This document shows, in pieces, positions 9,544-17,904 of a stretch of DNA of 64,000 bases (position 1 is the stretch's first letter; every line of letters begins with the position of its first letter). The stretch spans positions 2,170,001-2,234,000 of the forward strand of contig CAWUFC020000001.1 in the NCBI GenBank assembly GCA_963921335.3, given 5' to 3'. Made by a program: the position numbers and the translations under genes. Origin of the DNA: CAWUFC02 sp963921335 (GTDB taxonomy: Bacteria; Pseudomonadota; Gammaproteobacteria; Pseudomonadales; Halieaceae). Below the pieces are notes generated by a model, which saw only the letters and a list, made by a program, of their open reading frames with translations, was not told the DNA's origin and searched no databases.

Positions 9544-10460
9544 GTGAAAAACGAGTGATTAACTTCATGGGGCAGCGCAAGCTGGCCATGTTTTTCTCCC
9601 TGGTGCTGCTGCTTGCGTCGATCGCCTCGCTGGCAACTCGGCAGTTGAACTGGGGGCTGGATTTTACTGGCGGTACCCTGGTGGAAGCCCACTACAGCGA
9701 ACTGGCACCACTCAATGAGATTCGCCAGACCCTGGACCTTGGCGGATTTGAAGGTGCCGTTGTGGTCAGCTTTGGCTCTGACCGCGATGTCATGATTCGA
9801 CTACCACAGGGTTATTCAGATAAGGACGGCGCCCGTTTGTTGGCGCAGCTGCAGGCGGATTTTGATGGTGAGGTGGAATTGCGCCGTATCGAATTTGTCG
9901 GCCCCCAGGTGGGAGACGAATTGCGTGAGCAGGGTGGCCTGGCCATGCTGATGGCGCTGGGTCTGGTAATGCTTTATGTCGCCTTCCGTTTTCAGCTCAA
10001 GTTCTCTCTCGGATCAGTGGCTGCCTTGGCGCACGACGTGCTGATTACCCTGGGTTTCTTCTCGATACTGGGTCTGGAGTTCGACCTGACCGTGCTGGCT
10101 GCAATGCTGGCGGTGATCGGTTATTCCCTCAATGACACCATCGTGGTCTCGGACCGCATTCGCGAAAACTTCCGTAAAATTCGCAAGGGCGATTCCGAAC
10201 ACATCATCAACGTCTCGCTGACTGAGACCCTGGGTCGTACCCTGGTGACGTCATTGACAACTTTGCTGGTATTGCTGGCCCTGTTCCTGTTTGGCGGTGA
10301 AATGATTCACGGTTTTGCGGTGGCCCTGATTGTGGGTGTGGCGATCGGTACCTACTCGTCAATCTACGTGGCGGCCACGACGCTGATGCTGTTGAACATC
10401 GACAAGGAAGACCTGATGGTGCCGGTAAAAGAGGGTGCGGAGTTCGACTCTCTGCCTTAG
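9540..10460 (+). CDS. secF: Protein translocase subunit SecF
   Basis: The 306-residue partner of SecD has six membrane segments, with the first at about 18-38, followed by the NWGLDFTGGTLVEA motif of the periplasmic loop. The C-terminal bundle carries GYSLNDTIVVSDRIRENFRK, the SecF counterpart of the SecD channel motif. The start codon overlaps the secD stop, implying coupled translation. It converges on suhB with 51 bases between, which hold two copies of GCTGAGGGCTCT but no obvious terminator. Confidence 0.97.
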   Translation: MSEKRVINFMGQRKLAMFFSLVLLLASIASLATRQLNWGLDFTGGTLVEAHYSELAPLNEIRQTLDLGGFEGAVVVSFGSDRDVMIRLPQGYSDKDGARLLAQLQADFDGEVELRRIEFVGPQVGDELREQGGLAMLMALGLVMLYVAFRFQLKFSLGSVAALAHDVLITLGFFSILGLEFDLTVLAAMLAVIGYSLNDTIVVSDRIRENFRKIRKGDSEHIINVSLTETLGRTLVTSLTTLLVLLALFLFGGEMIHGFAVALIVGVAIGTYSSIYVAATTLMLLNIDKEDLMVPVKEGAEFDSLP

Positions 10461-10511
10461 TGAGCTGAGGGCTCTTTACCTTGCTGGGCTGAGGGCTCTC
10501 TCCCCCGAACC

Positions 10512-11327
10512 CTAGCTGTTGAGGGCGGGTACTTTGCCCAGCTTTGGCTGTGTGGTTTGCAGAACCGCTTTAAAGCACTTGGGGTTGCCAGCCACGATAT
10601 TGCCGCTGTCGAGCCAGTTTTCGCCGCCAGCGGTATCAGCCACCAGTCCACCGGCTTCGCGAATAAGCAGTCCACCCGCAGCCATGTCCCATGGGGACAA
10701 GCCAATCTCCCAGAAGGCATCGAGCCTGCCAGCAGCCACATAGGCCAGATCCAGTGCCGCGGAACCGGCCCGTCGAATACCGGCAGAGCTGCGCGCCAGT
10801 GTTTCCAGGGTCTCGACGTAAGGGCTCATGAAGTCGCTTTGCACAGCCCTGAACGGGATGCCCGTGCCAAGCACCGCATTGTCCAGTTTGTCGAGTTTGC
10901 TGACCCGGATGCGGCGGCCGTTGAGCTGGGCGCCCCGACCGCGGCTGGCGGTGAATTCTTCGCGGCGGATTGGATCAAGCACAACCGCATGCTCGAGCTT
11001 GCCTTTGTACTCACAAGCAATGCTCACTGCGTAGTGGGGAATACCGCGAATGAAATTGGTGGTGCCATCGAGCGGATCAATGATCCAGCGGTATTCGCTG
11101 TCCGCGTTGCCGGTCAGGCCGCTTTCTTCCCCAAGAAAAGCGTGGTCAGGATAGGCCTTGCTGAGGTTGTAAATGATTTCCTTCTCGGACGCGCGGTCCA
11201 CCTCAGTGACAAAATCGTTGGCGCCCTTGGACTCCACATCAATGCGGTCGATTTCTTCGCTGGCGCGCGCAATCAGTTCTCCGGCTTTGCGGGCGGCACG
11301 CAGGGCGATATTGGTCATGGGTTCCAT
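10512..11327 (-). CDS. suhB: Inositol-1-monophosphatase family protein SuhB
   Basis: SuhB hydrolyses myo-inositol-1-phosphate in vitro; in E. coli its main role is in rRNA antitermination complexes with Nus factors. The 271-residue protein holds the metal-binding set of the family: GEES near residue 71, DPLDGTTNF near 89, and WDMAAGGLL near 218. It sits between secF and trmJ, its normal neighbourhood in gammaproteobacteria, and is transcribed away from trmJ. The start used is the first ATG (MEPMTNIALRAARKAGELI); a second ATG three codons later would also fit E. coli SuhB. Confidence 0.95.
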   Translation of the reverse strand: MEPMTNIALRAARKAGELIARASEEIDRIDVESKGANDFVTEVDRASEKEIIYNLSKAYPDHAFLGEESGLTGNADSEYRWIIDPLDGTTNFIRGIPHYAVSIACEYKGKLEHAVVLDPIRREEFTASRGRGAQLNGRRIRVSKLDKLDNAVLGTGIPFRAVQSDFMSPYVETLETLARSSAGIRRAGSAALDLAYVAAGRLDAFWEIGLSPWDMAAGGLLIREAGGLVADTAGGENWLDSGNIVAGNPKCFKAVLQTTQPKLGKVPALNS

Positions 11328-11359
11328 GCTGGTCAGTCCAAGGGTGGAAACGGCGCGCG

Positions 11360-11381
11360 ATTATAGCAGATCTGTTACACT
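11360..11381. promoter_or_regulatory. Divergent suhB/trmJ promoter region
   Basis: On the minus strand a perfect TATAAT occupies 11365-11360, upstream of suhB. On the plus strand TGTTACACT at 11373-11381 has the form of an extended -10 (TG-n-TACACT) for trmJ. The two boxes lie within 22 bases of each other. I see no good -35 for either, so assignment rests on the -10 elements and on the divergent gene layout. Confidence 0.45.
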
Positions 11382-11423
11382 GCGCGCCGCATTAATACCG
11401 CTCCCGGATCAACTAGCAAGCCT

Positions 11424-12161
11424 ATGAACTCGGTTCGAATCGTCCTGGTGAATACCAGTCATCCCGGCAATATCGGCGGGGTAGCCCGCGCCATGAAAAA
11501 CATGGGGCTGAGCGAGCTGTACCTGGTTGCCCCGCATCGCTTTCCCCACCAGGAAGCGGAGTGGCGCGCCGCCTCTGCCGGTGACCTGCTCGAGCAGGCT
11601 GTGGTGGTGGATACCCTGGAGGAAGCTCTGGCGGATTGCAATTACGCCGTGGGCACCAGTGCCCGCGGTCGTCGCATTCCCTGGCCCGTGCTGGATCCCA
11701 GGCGTTGTGCCAAAGAGATCGCCGAACGTGCAGCAGCCGGCGCCAAAGTGGCTGTTGTGTTTGGACGCGAAGATCGTGGACTGACCAATGAAGAGCTGCA
11801 GCAGTGCCAGCTGCATCTTCATATTCCCTCGCACGAGGATTACAGCAGTTTGAATCTCGCCATGGCGGTGCAGGTAGTGGCCTACGAGCTGCGCATGCTC
11901 GAAGTAGGGGATAGCCTGCCAGAGCGCGCCGAAGATGACTGGGATGCCCCGTTTGCCAATGCTGAAAATATGGAGCGCTACTTTGTTCACCTGGAGGAGA
12001 CGCTGACTGAGATTGGTTTTCTCGACCCGGCTGCACCACGCCAGCTGATGACCCGACTGCGGCGCCTCTACGCCCGTATAGAGCCCGATGAGATGGAGCT
12101 GAATATCCTTCGCGGCATTCTTACCGAGACCCAGAATGCGCTGAAAAACTCAAGAAAGTAG
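11424..12161 (+). CDS. trmJ: tRNA (cytidine/uridine-2'-O-)-methyltransferase TrmJ
   Basis: TrmJ methylates the ribose of nucleotide 32 in the anticodon loop of several tRNAs, using SAM. The 245-residue protein has the three SPOUT motifs: NTSHPGNIGGVARAMKN near residue 11, VFGREDRGLTNEEL near 112, and SSLNLAMAVQVVAYEL near 137, the last two forming the trefoil knot. A C-terminal helical extension of about 90 residues matches bacterial TrmJ. Its position directly before iscR is conserved from E. coli to Pseudomonas. Confidence 0.95.
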   Translation: MNSVRIVLVNTSHPGNIGGVARAMKNMGLSELYLVAPHRFPHQEAEWRAASAGDLLEQAVVVDTLEEALADCNYAVGTSARGRRIPWPVLDPRRCAKEIAERAAAGAKVAVVFGREDRGLTNEELQQCQLHLHIPSHEDYSSLNLAMAVQVVAYELRMLEVGDSLPERAEDDWDAPFANAENMERYFVHLEETLTEIGFLDPAAPRQLMTRLRRLYARIEPDEMELNILRGILTETQNALKNSRK

Positions 12162-12206
12162 TTTATATAGTAAGCGTAAGCCATTGATTTAAAAAGCCTC
12201 CTAAAA

Positions 12207-12225
12207 ACCTAGTGAAATACTGGGT
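12207..12225. promoter_or_regulatory. Candidate type 1 IscR operator
   Basis: The 19-base imperfect palindrome ACCTAGTGAAATACTGGGT has 7-base arms with one mismatch around GAAAT. Aligned to the E. coli type 1 IscR consensus (YYGACTRWWWYAGTCRR) it matches 13 of 17 positions and keeps the A/T-rich centre. It lies 8 bases before the -35 of the iscR promoter. [2Fe-2S]-IscR represses its own operon in E. coli, so autoregulation is expected here; binding at this exact site is an inference. Confidence 0.45.
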
Positions 12226-12232
12226 TAAATAG

Positions 12233-12261
12233 TTGATAAAAATGGTTGGTTATTGCATACT
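12233..12261 (+). promoter_or_regulatory. Candidate iscR operon promoter
   Basis: TTGATA at 12233-12238 (5 of 6 to consensus) and CATACT at 12256-12261 (4 of 6) are spaced by 17 bases. The predicted start of transcription lies about 25 bases before the iscR ATG. This would drive iscR-iscS-iscU-iscA-hscB-hscA-fdx-iscX, which have only short gaps and no internal terminator. Confidence 0.6.
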
Positions 12262-12291
12262 CGCCCCCGGATTACATTGAGTGGTGTGCTC

Positions 12292-12771
12292 ATGCGACTG
12301 ACAACCAAGGGCCGCTATGCGGTCACAGCGATGCTGGACCTGGCGATACACGCCGACAAGGGGCCGGTCAGCCTGGCCGACATTTCCGGGCGTCAGGACA
12401 TATCCCTGTCCTACCTGGAACAGCTGTTTTCAAAATTGCGTCGTAGCGATTTGGTACAGAGCATACGCGGACCTGGGGGTGGGTATCGCCTGAGTCGCCC
12501 CGGGCAGAACATCTACGTGGCCGAGATTGTTGATGCGGTCAACGAGAATGTTGATGCGACCGGCTGCGGCGGCTCAACCAATTGCCAGCAGGGCGAAATC
12601 TGCCTGACTCACCACCTCTGGTGCGACCTCAGTGACCAGATCCATAGTTTTTTAAGCGGCATCAGTCTGACCAGCCTGGTGGAGCGTAGAGAAGTACAGA
12701 ACATATCCGCGCGGCAAGATGCCCGCTCTGTCGATCACGGCGAGCTGAGCTTGCGCGAAGTGCATCATTAG
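12292..12771 (+). CDS. iscR: Iron-sulfur cluster assembly transcription factor IscR
   Basis: IscR is an Rrf2-family winged-helix regulator that senses cluster supply. From ATG 12292 the protein is 159 residues and begins MRLTTKGRYAVTAMLDLA, identical in pattern to E. coli IscR; upstream in-frame codons would add an unlikely tail. Cluster ligands fall at the same numbers as in E. coli: Cys92, Cys98, Cys104 and His107. The recognition helix region SLSYLEQLFSKLR is well kept. It is first in the isc operon, 28 bases before iscS. Confidence 0.97.
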   Translation: MRLTTKGRYAVTAMLDLAIHADKGPVSLADISGRQDISLSYLEQLFSKLRRSDLVQSIRGPGGGYRLSRPGQNIYVAEIVDAVNENVDATGCGGSTNCQQGEICLTHHLWCDLSDQIHSFLSGISLTSLVERREVQNISARQDARSVDHGELSLREVHH

Positions 12772-12799
12772 GCCAAAGCGCCGAAGGAGAAACAGCAAC

Positions 12800-14014
12800 A
12801 TGCAGTTACCGATTTACCTGGACTACTTGGCGACCACGCCCTGCGACCCCAGAGTTGCCGAAAAGATGTCCCATTGCCTGTCGATGGAGGGTAACTTCGG
12901 CAACCCTGCCTCGCGCTCGCATTTGTTCGGGTGGAAGGCGGAAGAGGCCGTTGAAAATGCCCGTCGCGAGCTGGCCGATCTCATTAACGCTGACCCGCGT
13001 GAAATTGTCTGGACCAGCGGTGCCACCGAGTCTGACAACCTGGCCATCAAGGGTGTGGCGCATTTCAATCAGCGCAAGGGTAAGCACATCATTACCTCCA
13101 AAACTGAGCACAAGGCTGTTTTGGATACCTGTCGCCAGCTTGAGCGCGAAGGCTTTGAGGTGACCTACCTCGACCCCGATCCCAATGGCTTAACCACGCC
13201 TGACGCGATCGCCACGGCGATCCGCGAGGACACGGTCCTGGTGAGCATCATGCATGCCAACAACGAGATTGGTGTGGTCAACGATGTGCAGGCCATTGGT
13301 GAAGTGACACGCGAGCGCGGGGTTTTGTTCCACTCAGATGGTGCCCAGGCTACAGGCAAAATTCCGGTGGATATGGAGGCTATGAAGATCGATCTTTACT
13401 CCATGTCTGGCCACAAGATGTATGGCCCCAAGGGTATTGGTGCTCTGTTTGTTCGTCGCAAGCCGCGCGTGCGCCTGGAAGCGCAAATGCACGGCGGTGG
13501 TCACGAGCGCGGTATGCGCTCAGGTACACTGGCGACTCACCAGATTGTTGGGATGGGCGAGGCTGCCCGCATTGCACGTGAGGAAATGGCTGGCGAAACC
13601 CAGCGTCTGCTGGGCTTGCGCCAGCGCTTTTGGGATGCCCTCAGCGATATTGAGGAGATCCACCTTAATGGCGACGAAACCCATCGCTTGCCCGGCGCGC
13701 TGAACATCAGCATCAACTTCGTGGAAGGCGAATCCCTGATCATGTCTCTGAAAGACCTCGCGGTCTCGAGCGGGTCAGCCTGCACCTCGGCCAGTTTGGA
13801 GCCTTCCTACGTGTTGCGGGCGCTGGGACTGAACGATGAGCTGGCGCACAGTTCGTTGCGCTTCAGCTTTGGACGTTTTACGACCGAGGAAGAAGTGGAT
13901 TACGCCGCGACGCAGCTGCGTCATGCGGTAGACAAGTTAAGGGAACTGTCTCCCCTTTGGGACATGTATAAGGACGGCATCGATCTGGACAAGATCGAAT
14001 GGGCGGCCCACTAG
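12800..14014 (+). CDS. iscS: Cysteine desulfurase IscS
   Basis: IscS takes sulfur from cysteine as a persulfide and hands it to IscU and to tRNA-thiolating enzymes. The 404-residue protein equals the E. coli length, with PLP lysine Lys206 (SMSGHKMYGPKG) and the persulfide Cys328 (SSGSACTSASLEP) at exactly the E. coli positions. The C-terminal tail DLDKIEWAAH resembles the IscU/ferredoxin-binding end. It is preceded by a good AAGGAG ribosome site. Function is not in doubt. Confidence 0.98.
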   Translation: MQLPIYLDYLATTPCDPRVAEKMSHCLSMEGNFGNPASRSHLFGWKAEEAVENARRELADLINADPREIVWTSGATESDNLAIKGVAHFNQRKGKHIITSKTEHKAVLDTCRQLEREGFEVTYLDPDPNGLTTPDAIATAIREDTVLVSIMHANNEIGVVNDVQAIGEVTRERGVLFHSDGAQATGKIPVDMEAMKIDLYSMSGHKMYGPKGIGALFVRRKPRVRLEAQMHGGGHERGMRSGTLATHQIVGMGEAARIAREEMAGETQRLLGLRQRFWDALSDIEEIHLNGDETHRLPGALNISINFVEGESLIMSLKDLAVSSGSACTSASLEPSYVLRALGLNDELAHSSLRFSFGRFTTEEEVDYAATQLRHAVDKLRELSPLWDMYKDGIDLDKIEWAAH

Positions 14015-14032
14015 AACAACAGGAGAGTCATC

Positions 14033-14416
14033 ATGGCTTACGGTGAAAAAGTACTGGATCACTACGAAAACCCCCGCAATGTGGGCAAGTTGGACGATAC
14101 GGACGAAAGCGTTGGTACCGGCATGGTCGGTGCGCCGGCCTGTGGCGACGTGATGCGTTTGCAGATCAAGGTGGGTGACGACGGTGTCATTGAGGATGCC
14201 AAGTTCAAAACCTACGGCTGTGGCTCCGCTATTGCCTCCAGCTCTTTGCTGACCGAGTGGGTTAAGGGCAAGAGCCTGGACGAGGCTGAAGCCATTCGTA
14301 ATACAGAAATCGCTGAAGAGTTGGCCTTGCCACCTGTGAAGATTCACTGCTCGGTGCTGGCCGAAGACGCGATCAAGGCCGCGGTGGCAAATTTCCGCGA
14401 AAAACAGGACGGTTAA
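14033..14416 (+). CDS. iscU: Fe-S cluster scaffold IscU
   Basis: IscU is the scaffold on which [2Fe-2S] clusters are built. The 127-residue protein has the three ligand cysteines Cys37, Cys63 and Cys106, the conserved Asp39, and the LPPVK motif at 99-103 recognised by the chaperone HscA. All match E. coli numbering. It follows iscS by 18 bases with an AGGAGAG ribosome site and is 10 bases before iscA. Confidence 0.98.
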   Translation: MAYGEKVLDHYENPRNVGKLDDTDESVGTGMVGAPACGDVMRLQIKVGDDGVIEDAKFKTYGCGSAIASSSLLTEWVKGKSLDEAEAIRNTEIAEELALPPVKIHCSVLAEDAIKAAVANFREKQDG

Positions 14417-14426
14417 GGAAGCAGAC

Positions 14427-14750
14427 ATGGGCGTTTCCATTACAGAAGCAGCAGCCAGTCACGTACAGCGACACCTCGACAGCCGCGGTTCCGGCATGGG
14501 TATTCGGGTGGGTGTGCGTACCTCCGGCTGTTCCGGCATGGCCTACGTGCTGGAGTTTGTGGATGATGTGGCGCCCGAGGACCAGATGTTTGAAGGCCAC
14601 GGCGTGCGGGTCTATGTAGACCCAAAGAGCATGGTTTATCTGGAAGGGACGGAGCTGGATTTTGTTAAGGAAGGCCTCAACGAGGGTTTTCAGTTCAATA
14701 ATCCCAATGTCGCCGGCGAGTGCGGTTGCGGTGAAAGCTTCACCGTCTGA
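14427..14750 (+). CDS. iscA: A-type Fe-S carrier IscA
   Basis: IscA carries iron or clusters from the scaffold to apoproteins, notably for [4Fe-4S] maturation. The 107-residue protein holds Cys35 in TSGCSGMAY and the C-terminal pair Cys99 and Cys101 in ECGCGESF, the three cysteines of the A-type family. Size and position between iscU and hscB are standard. The stop lies 2 bases before the TTG start of hscB. Confidence 0.97.
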   Translation: MGVSITEAAASHVQRHLDSRGSGMGIRVGVRTSGCSGMAYVLEFVDDVAPEDQMFEGHGVRVYVDPKSMVYLEGTELDFVKEGLNEGFQFNNPNVAGECGCGESFTV

Positions 14751-14752
14751 CC

Positions 14753-15283
14753 TTGGACTTTCAACAGTCATACTACGAGCTGTTCGAGCTGCCGCAGCAG
14801 TTTGAACTGGATACCGCGCAGCTGGCCGAACGATACCGTGCACTGCAGCGTTCCACCCACCCCGATCGATTTGCCGAAGCCTCTGCAGCAGAGCAGAGGC
14901 TGGCGGTGCAGTATTCAGCCTTTGTTAACCAGGCCTTCAATATACTAAAAGATCCGCTGGAGCGAGCACTCTATTTGTTATCACTGGCTGGCTGGGATCA
15001 GGAAAGGGTCTCGTCACAGAAACTGGCGGGCGACTTCTTGATGGAGCAGATGGAGCTGCGGGAAAAAGTAGAGAGCCTGCGCGACCTGGTTGATCCTGAG
15101 GAAGTGATCGAGCACCTGTTGGCAGAGGTAGCAGACGATATCCGAATCCATACCGTCGAACTGCGCCAGGCGATGGACACCAGTGAATGGGATGCTGCGG
15201 CAACTGCGGTGGTGAAAATGCAGTACCTTGTTAAACTTCGCGCCGAAATTGAAGCGCTGGAAACCGAATTACTCGACGGCTGA
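14753..15283 (+). CDS. hscB: Co-chaperone HscB (J-domain)
   Basis: HscB brings holo-IscU to HscA and stimulates its ATPase. The 176-residue protein has an N-terminal J-domain with HPD at 36-38 and a C-terminal helical IscU-binding domain. It starts with TTG at 14753, chosen because MDFQQSYYELFELPQQFELD aligns with the family start and no ATG or GTG suits better. The rare start and 2-base gap after iscA suggest translational coupling at reduced level. Confidence 0.95.
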   Translation: MDFQQSYYELFELPQQFELDTAQLAERYRALQRSTHPDRFAEASAAEQRLAVQYSAFVNQAFNILKDPLERALYLLSLAGWDQERVSSQKLAGDFLMEQMELREKVESLRDLVDPEEVIEHLLAEVADDIRIHTVELRQAMDTSEWDAAATAVVKMQYLVKLRAEIEALETELLDG

Positions 15284-15296
15284 GATACGACTGCCC

Positions 15297-17159
15297 ATGG
15301 CCTTGCTACAAATATCAGAACCCGGACAAACCGCGGCGCCTCATGAGCGCAAGCACGCGCTGGGCATCGACTTGGGCACGACCAATTCGCTGGTGGCGAC
15401 GGTACGCAGTGGTACCGCGGAAGCATTGCCGGACAACGAAGGGCGTGTCTTGCTGCCATCAGCCGTATATTACGGCCCGGAACAGCCCCTGGTAGGGCAT
15501 TCGGCGCTGGTCCAGGCTAGCGAGTATCCAACGGACACCCTGCAATCATTCAAGCGTCTGATGGGAAGAGGCGCAGGGGATGTCGATGCCATGGGCTACA
15601 CTCTGCTGGAATCAGAAGAGGGCATGGCCCGCATTCAAACCAGCGCCGGTGACATCAGTCCGGTTCAGGCCTCTGCGGATGTGCTGGCAGAACTGGCCCG
15701 GCGCGGCCGCGATACAGTGGGCTCCGAGATCGATGGTGTCGTGATCACGGTGCCCGCTTACTTTGACGAAGCCCAGCGGCAGGCCACTAAAGATGCCGCA
15801 ACCCTGGCCGGCTTGCGTGTGATACGTTTGCTCAATGAACCCACCGCGGCGGCCGTAGCCTATGGTCTCGATAGCGGCCGCGAAGGCCTGATCGCAGTGT
15901 ATGACCTTGGTGGCGGTACCTTCGATATTTCCATATTGCGGCTCAACCTGGGCGTATTTGAAGTCGTGGCCACCGGTGGTGATACCGCCTTGGGCGGCGA
16001 TGACTTCGATCAGGCTCTGGCCCACTGGGCTCTGCAGCAGGCGGGCCTGAATGCCGGCGATCCCGCGCAATTGCGAGCTGCCCTGATGGCGGCGCGAGCT
16101 GCCAAAGAACAGCTCTCTGCCCAGGATTCGGCAGAGCTGATCATCGGTGGGCAAAGCCTGGCAATTACTCGAGAGCAGTTTGAAGCACTCATTCAGTCAC
16201 TGGTTAAGCGCAGTCTGCGGGCCTGCCGTCGCGCTCTGCGGGATGCAGGTTGCGAGCCGACTGATGTTCAAGAAGTTGTTATGGTGGGCGGCTCTACCCG
16301 TGTGCCGCTGGTTCGCAGCGCGGTCGCCGAACTGTTTGGTCGTGATCCCCTGACATCGATCGACCCGGATACCGTTGTTGCGGTAGGTGCCGCACTTCAG
16401 GCAGACCTGCTGGTGGGCAACAAACCCGATCAGGAGTTGCTGCTGCTGGATGTTATACCCCTGAGTTTGGGGCTCGAAACTGTGGGTGGTTTGGTCGAGA
16501 AAGTAATCGAGCGCAATACCACAATACCGGTTGGCAAGGCCCAGGAATTCACTACTTATAAAGATGGGCAGACCGCCATGGCCATTCACGTGGTTCAGGG
16601 TGAGCGGGAACTGGTCAGTGATTGCCGCTCTCTCGCTCGGTTTGAGCTGCGTGGCATTCCGCCCATGGTCGCTGGCGCGGCTCGCATTCTGGTGACGTTT
16701 CAGGTCGATGCAGACGGGCTACTGTCAGTCACCGCAGAAGAGCAGAGCACCGGAGTTCAGGCCAGTATCAGCGTCAAACCCAGTTACGGTCTGAGTGATG
16801 ATCAAATTGCCGATATGTTGCAGGCCTCCTGGCGTCACGCCGAAGGGGACATGCTGGCGCGGCAACTGGCGGAAGAGCGCGTAGCTGCTGAGCAACTGGT
16901 GCTAAGCCTGCATGCCGCTATTGAGCAGGACGCCTCATTGCTGGAGGCTGAAGAGCGCGAGCAGTTGGAGGTTGCCATGCTGGAGTTGGTGGGTCTGTGT
17001 GAAAACAGTGAGGAGCCAGCGAAGATCAAGCAGGCTTGTGAGGCCCTTGGCCGGCAGAGCGAGGCATTTGCTGCCAGGCGTATGGATGCCGCCATTGGCA
17101 AGGCCCTGGCCGGGGTCAAGCTGGACGAGCTGGAATCGATGACGGAGGACAAGCACTGA
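15297..17159 (+). CDS. hscA: Fe-S assembly chaperone HscA (Hsp70 family)
   Basis: HscA is the specialised Hsp70 that releases clusters from IscU with ATP. From ATG 15297 the protein is 620 residues, the normal HscA length; an in-frame ATG at 15228 lies inside hscB and would add an unlikely 23 residues. The nucleotide-binding domain shows LGIDLGTTNSLVA, VYDLGGGTFDISIL and MVGGSTRVPLV; the substrate domain follows from about 390. Its stop overlaps the fdx ATG by one base. Confidence 0.96.
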   Translation: MALLQISEPGQTAAPHERKHALGIDLGTTNSLVATVRSGTAEALPDNEGRVLLPSAVYYGPEQPLVGHSALVQASEYPTDTLQSFKRLMGRGAGDVDAMGYTLLESEEGMARIQTSAGDISPVQASADVLAELARRGRDTVGSEIDGVVITVPAYFDEAQRQATKDAATLAGLRVIRLLNEPTAAAVAYGLDSGREGLIAVYDLGGGTFDISILRLNLGVFEVVATGGDTALGGDDFDQALAHWALQQAGLNAGDPAQLRAALMAARAAKEQLSAQDSAELIIGGQSLAITREQFEALIQSLVKRSLRACRRALRDAGCEPTDVQEVVMVGGSTRVPLVRSAVAELFGRDPLTSIDPDTVVAVGAALQADLLVGNKPDQELLLLDVIPLSLGLETVGGLVEKVIERNTTIPVGKAQEFTTYKDGQTAMAIHVVQGERELVSDCRSLARFELRGIPPMVAGAARILVTFQVDADGLLSVTAEEQSTGVQASISVKPSYGLSDDQIADMLQASWRHAEGDMLARQLAEERVAAEQLVLSLHAAIEQDASLLEAEEREQLEVAMLELVGLCENSEEPAKIKQACEALGRQSEAFAARRMDAAIGKALAGVKLDELESMTEDKH

Positions 17160-17497
17160 TGCCCAGAGTAGTCGTGTTGCCTAATGAGAACCTGTGCCCC
17201 GAGGGTGCGGTGGTTGAGGCGGAACAGGGCGAGAGTATCTGCCAGGTACTGCTGCGCAATGATATAGAGATAGAACATGCCTGCGAGATGTCCTGTGCAT
17301 GCACCACGTGTCATGTCATTGTGCGCGAGGGCTACGACTCCCTCGAAGAGGCGGATGAGCTGGAAGACGATTACCTCGACAAGGCCTGGGGCCTCGAGCC
17401 CGACAGCCGTCTCAGCTGCCAGGCCATCGTGGCAGAGGAAGATCTGGTCGTTGAAATTCCGAGGTACACCATTAACATGGTGTCAGAACGGCACTGA
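17159..17497 (+). CDS. fdx: [2Fe-2S] ferredoxin of the isc system
   Basis: This adrenodoxin-type ferredoxin supplies electrons during cluster assembly on IscU. The 112-residue protein has ligands Cys42, Cys48, Cys51 and Cys87, as in E. coli Fdx, plus the extra Cys46 also found there. The acidic patch around EEADELEDDYLDKAWGLEPDSRLSC is typical. It overlaps the hscA stop by one base. Confidence 0.97.
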   Translation: MPRVVVLPNENLCPEGAVVEAEQGESICQVLLRNDIEIEHACEMSCACTTCHVIVREGYDSLEEADELEDDYLDKAWGLEPDSRLSCQAIVAEEDLVVEIPRYTINMVSERH

Positions 17498-17508
17498 GGA
17501 TCGCCCCT

Positions 17509-17709
17509 ATGCAGTTGCAGTGGACCGACAGTCTGGATATCGCCATTGAGTTGTCGGAGAAATTCCCCGACAAAGACCCTTTGACCCTGAATTTCGTCGA
17601 CCTGCGGCAGATGGTTCTGGATCTCGATGAGTTTGACGACGATCCTGCACGCTGCGGTGAGAAGATCCTGGAGGCTATACAGGCCGCCTGGATAGAGGAA
17701 ATGGACTGA
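17509..17709 (+). CDS. iscX: IscX, Fe-S assembly regulator
   Basis: IscX is a small acidic protein that binds IscS and iron and modulates the desulfurase rate. The 66-residue protein is the usual size and has the motifs KFPDKDPLTLNFVDL and DDPARCGEKILEAIQAAWIEE. It ends the isc operon, 11 bases after fdx. About 195 bases then separate it from ndk. Confidence 0.95.
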   Translation: MQLQWTDSLDIAIELSEKFPDKDPLTLNFVDLRQMVLDLDEFDDDPARCGEKILEAIQAAWIEEMD

Positions 17710-17718
17710 AATCCGCCC

Positions 17719-17740
17719 AGGGCCTCACGCTGCGGGCCCT
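17719..17740 (+). terminator. Weak hairpin after iscX
   Basis: AGGGCC at 17719-17724 pairs with GGCCCT at 17735-17740 around a 10-base loop, 9 bases after iscX. No T-run follows, so it is not a classic intrinsic terminator; it could stabilise the 3' end or work with Rho. Confidence 0.3.
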
Positions 17741-17790
17741 AAGACTGGTAAAAAGCCAGCTAAACTACTGATTTTTAACCCCATTTCGGG

Positions 17791-17819
17791 GTGAAACCTG
17801 CCCCCAATATCTTTATAAT
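17791..17819 (+). promoter_or_regulatory. Candidate ndk promoter
   Basis: GTGAAA at 17791-17796 (4 of 6 to the -35 consensus) and a perfect TATAAT at 17814-17819 are separated by 17 bases. The ndk ATG lies 85 bases downstream, giving a leader of roughly 78 bases. A short hairpin ACCCC/GGGGT (17779-17793) overlaps the -35. Confidence 0.65.
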
Positions 17820-17904
17820 TGGCGCGTTTTTTAATCCGGTCTCGGCGGCGGCGCTTTGCGCAGCTGCCAGGCCCTGTTGTATATGCATTATGGAGAAAAT
17901 CTAA

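Noticed and set aside
11430..11440. GGTTCGAATC, resembling a tRNA T-loop
   Set aside because: It is inside the start of trmJ and no acceptor stem, D-loop or anticodon arm can be built around it.
15228..15296. Earlier HscA start inside hscB
   Set aside because: It adds residues not found in HscA proteins; ATG 15297 gives the standard N-terminus.
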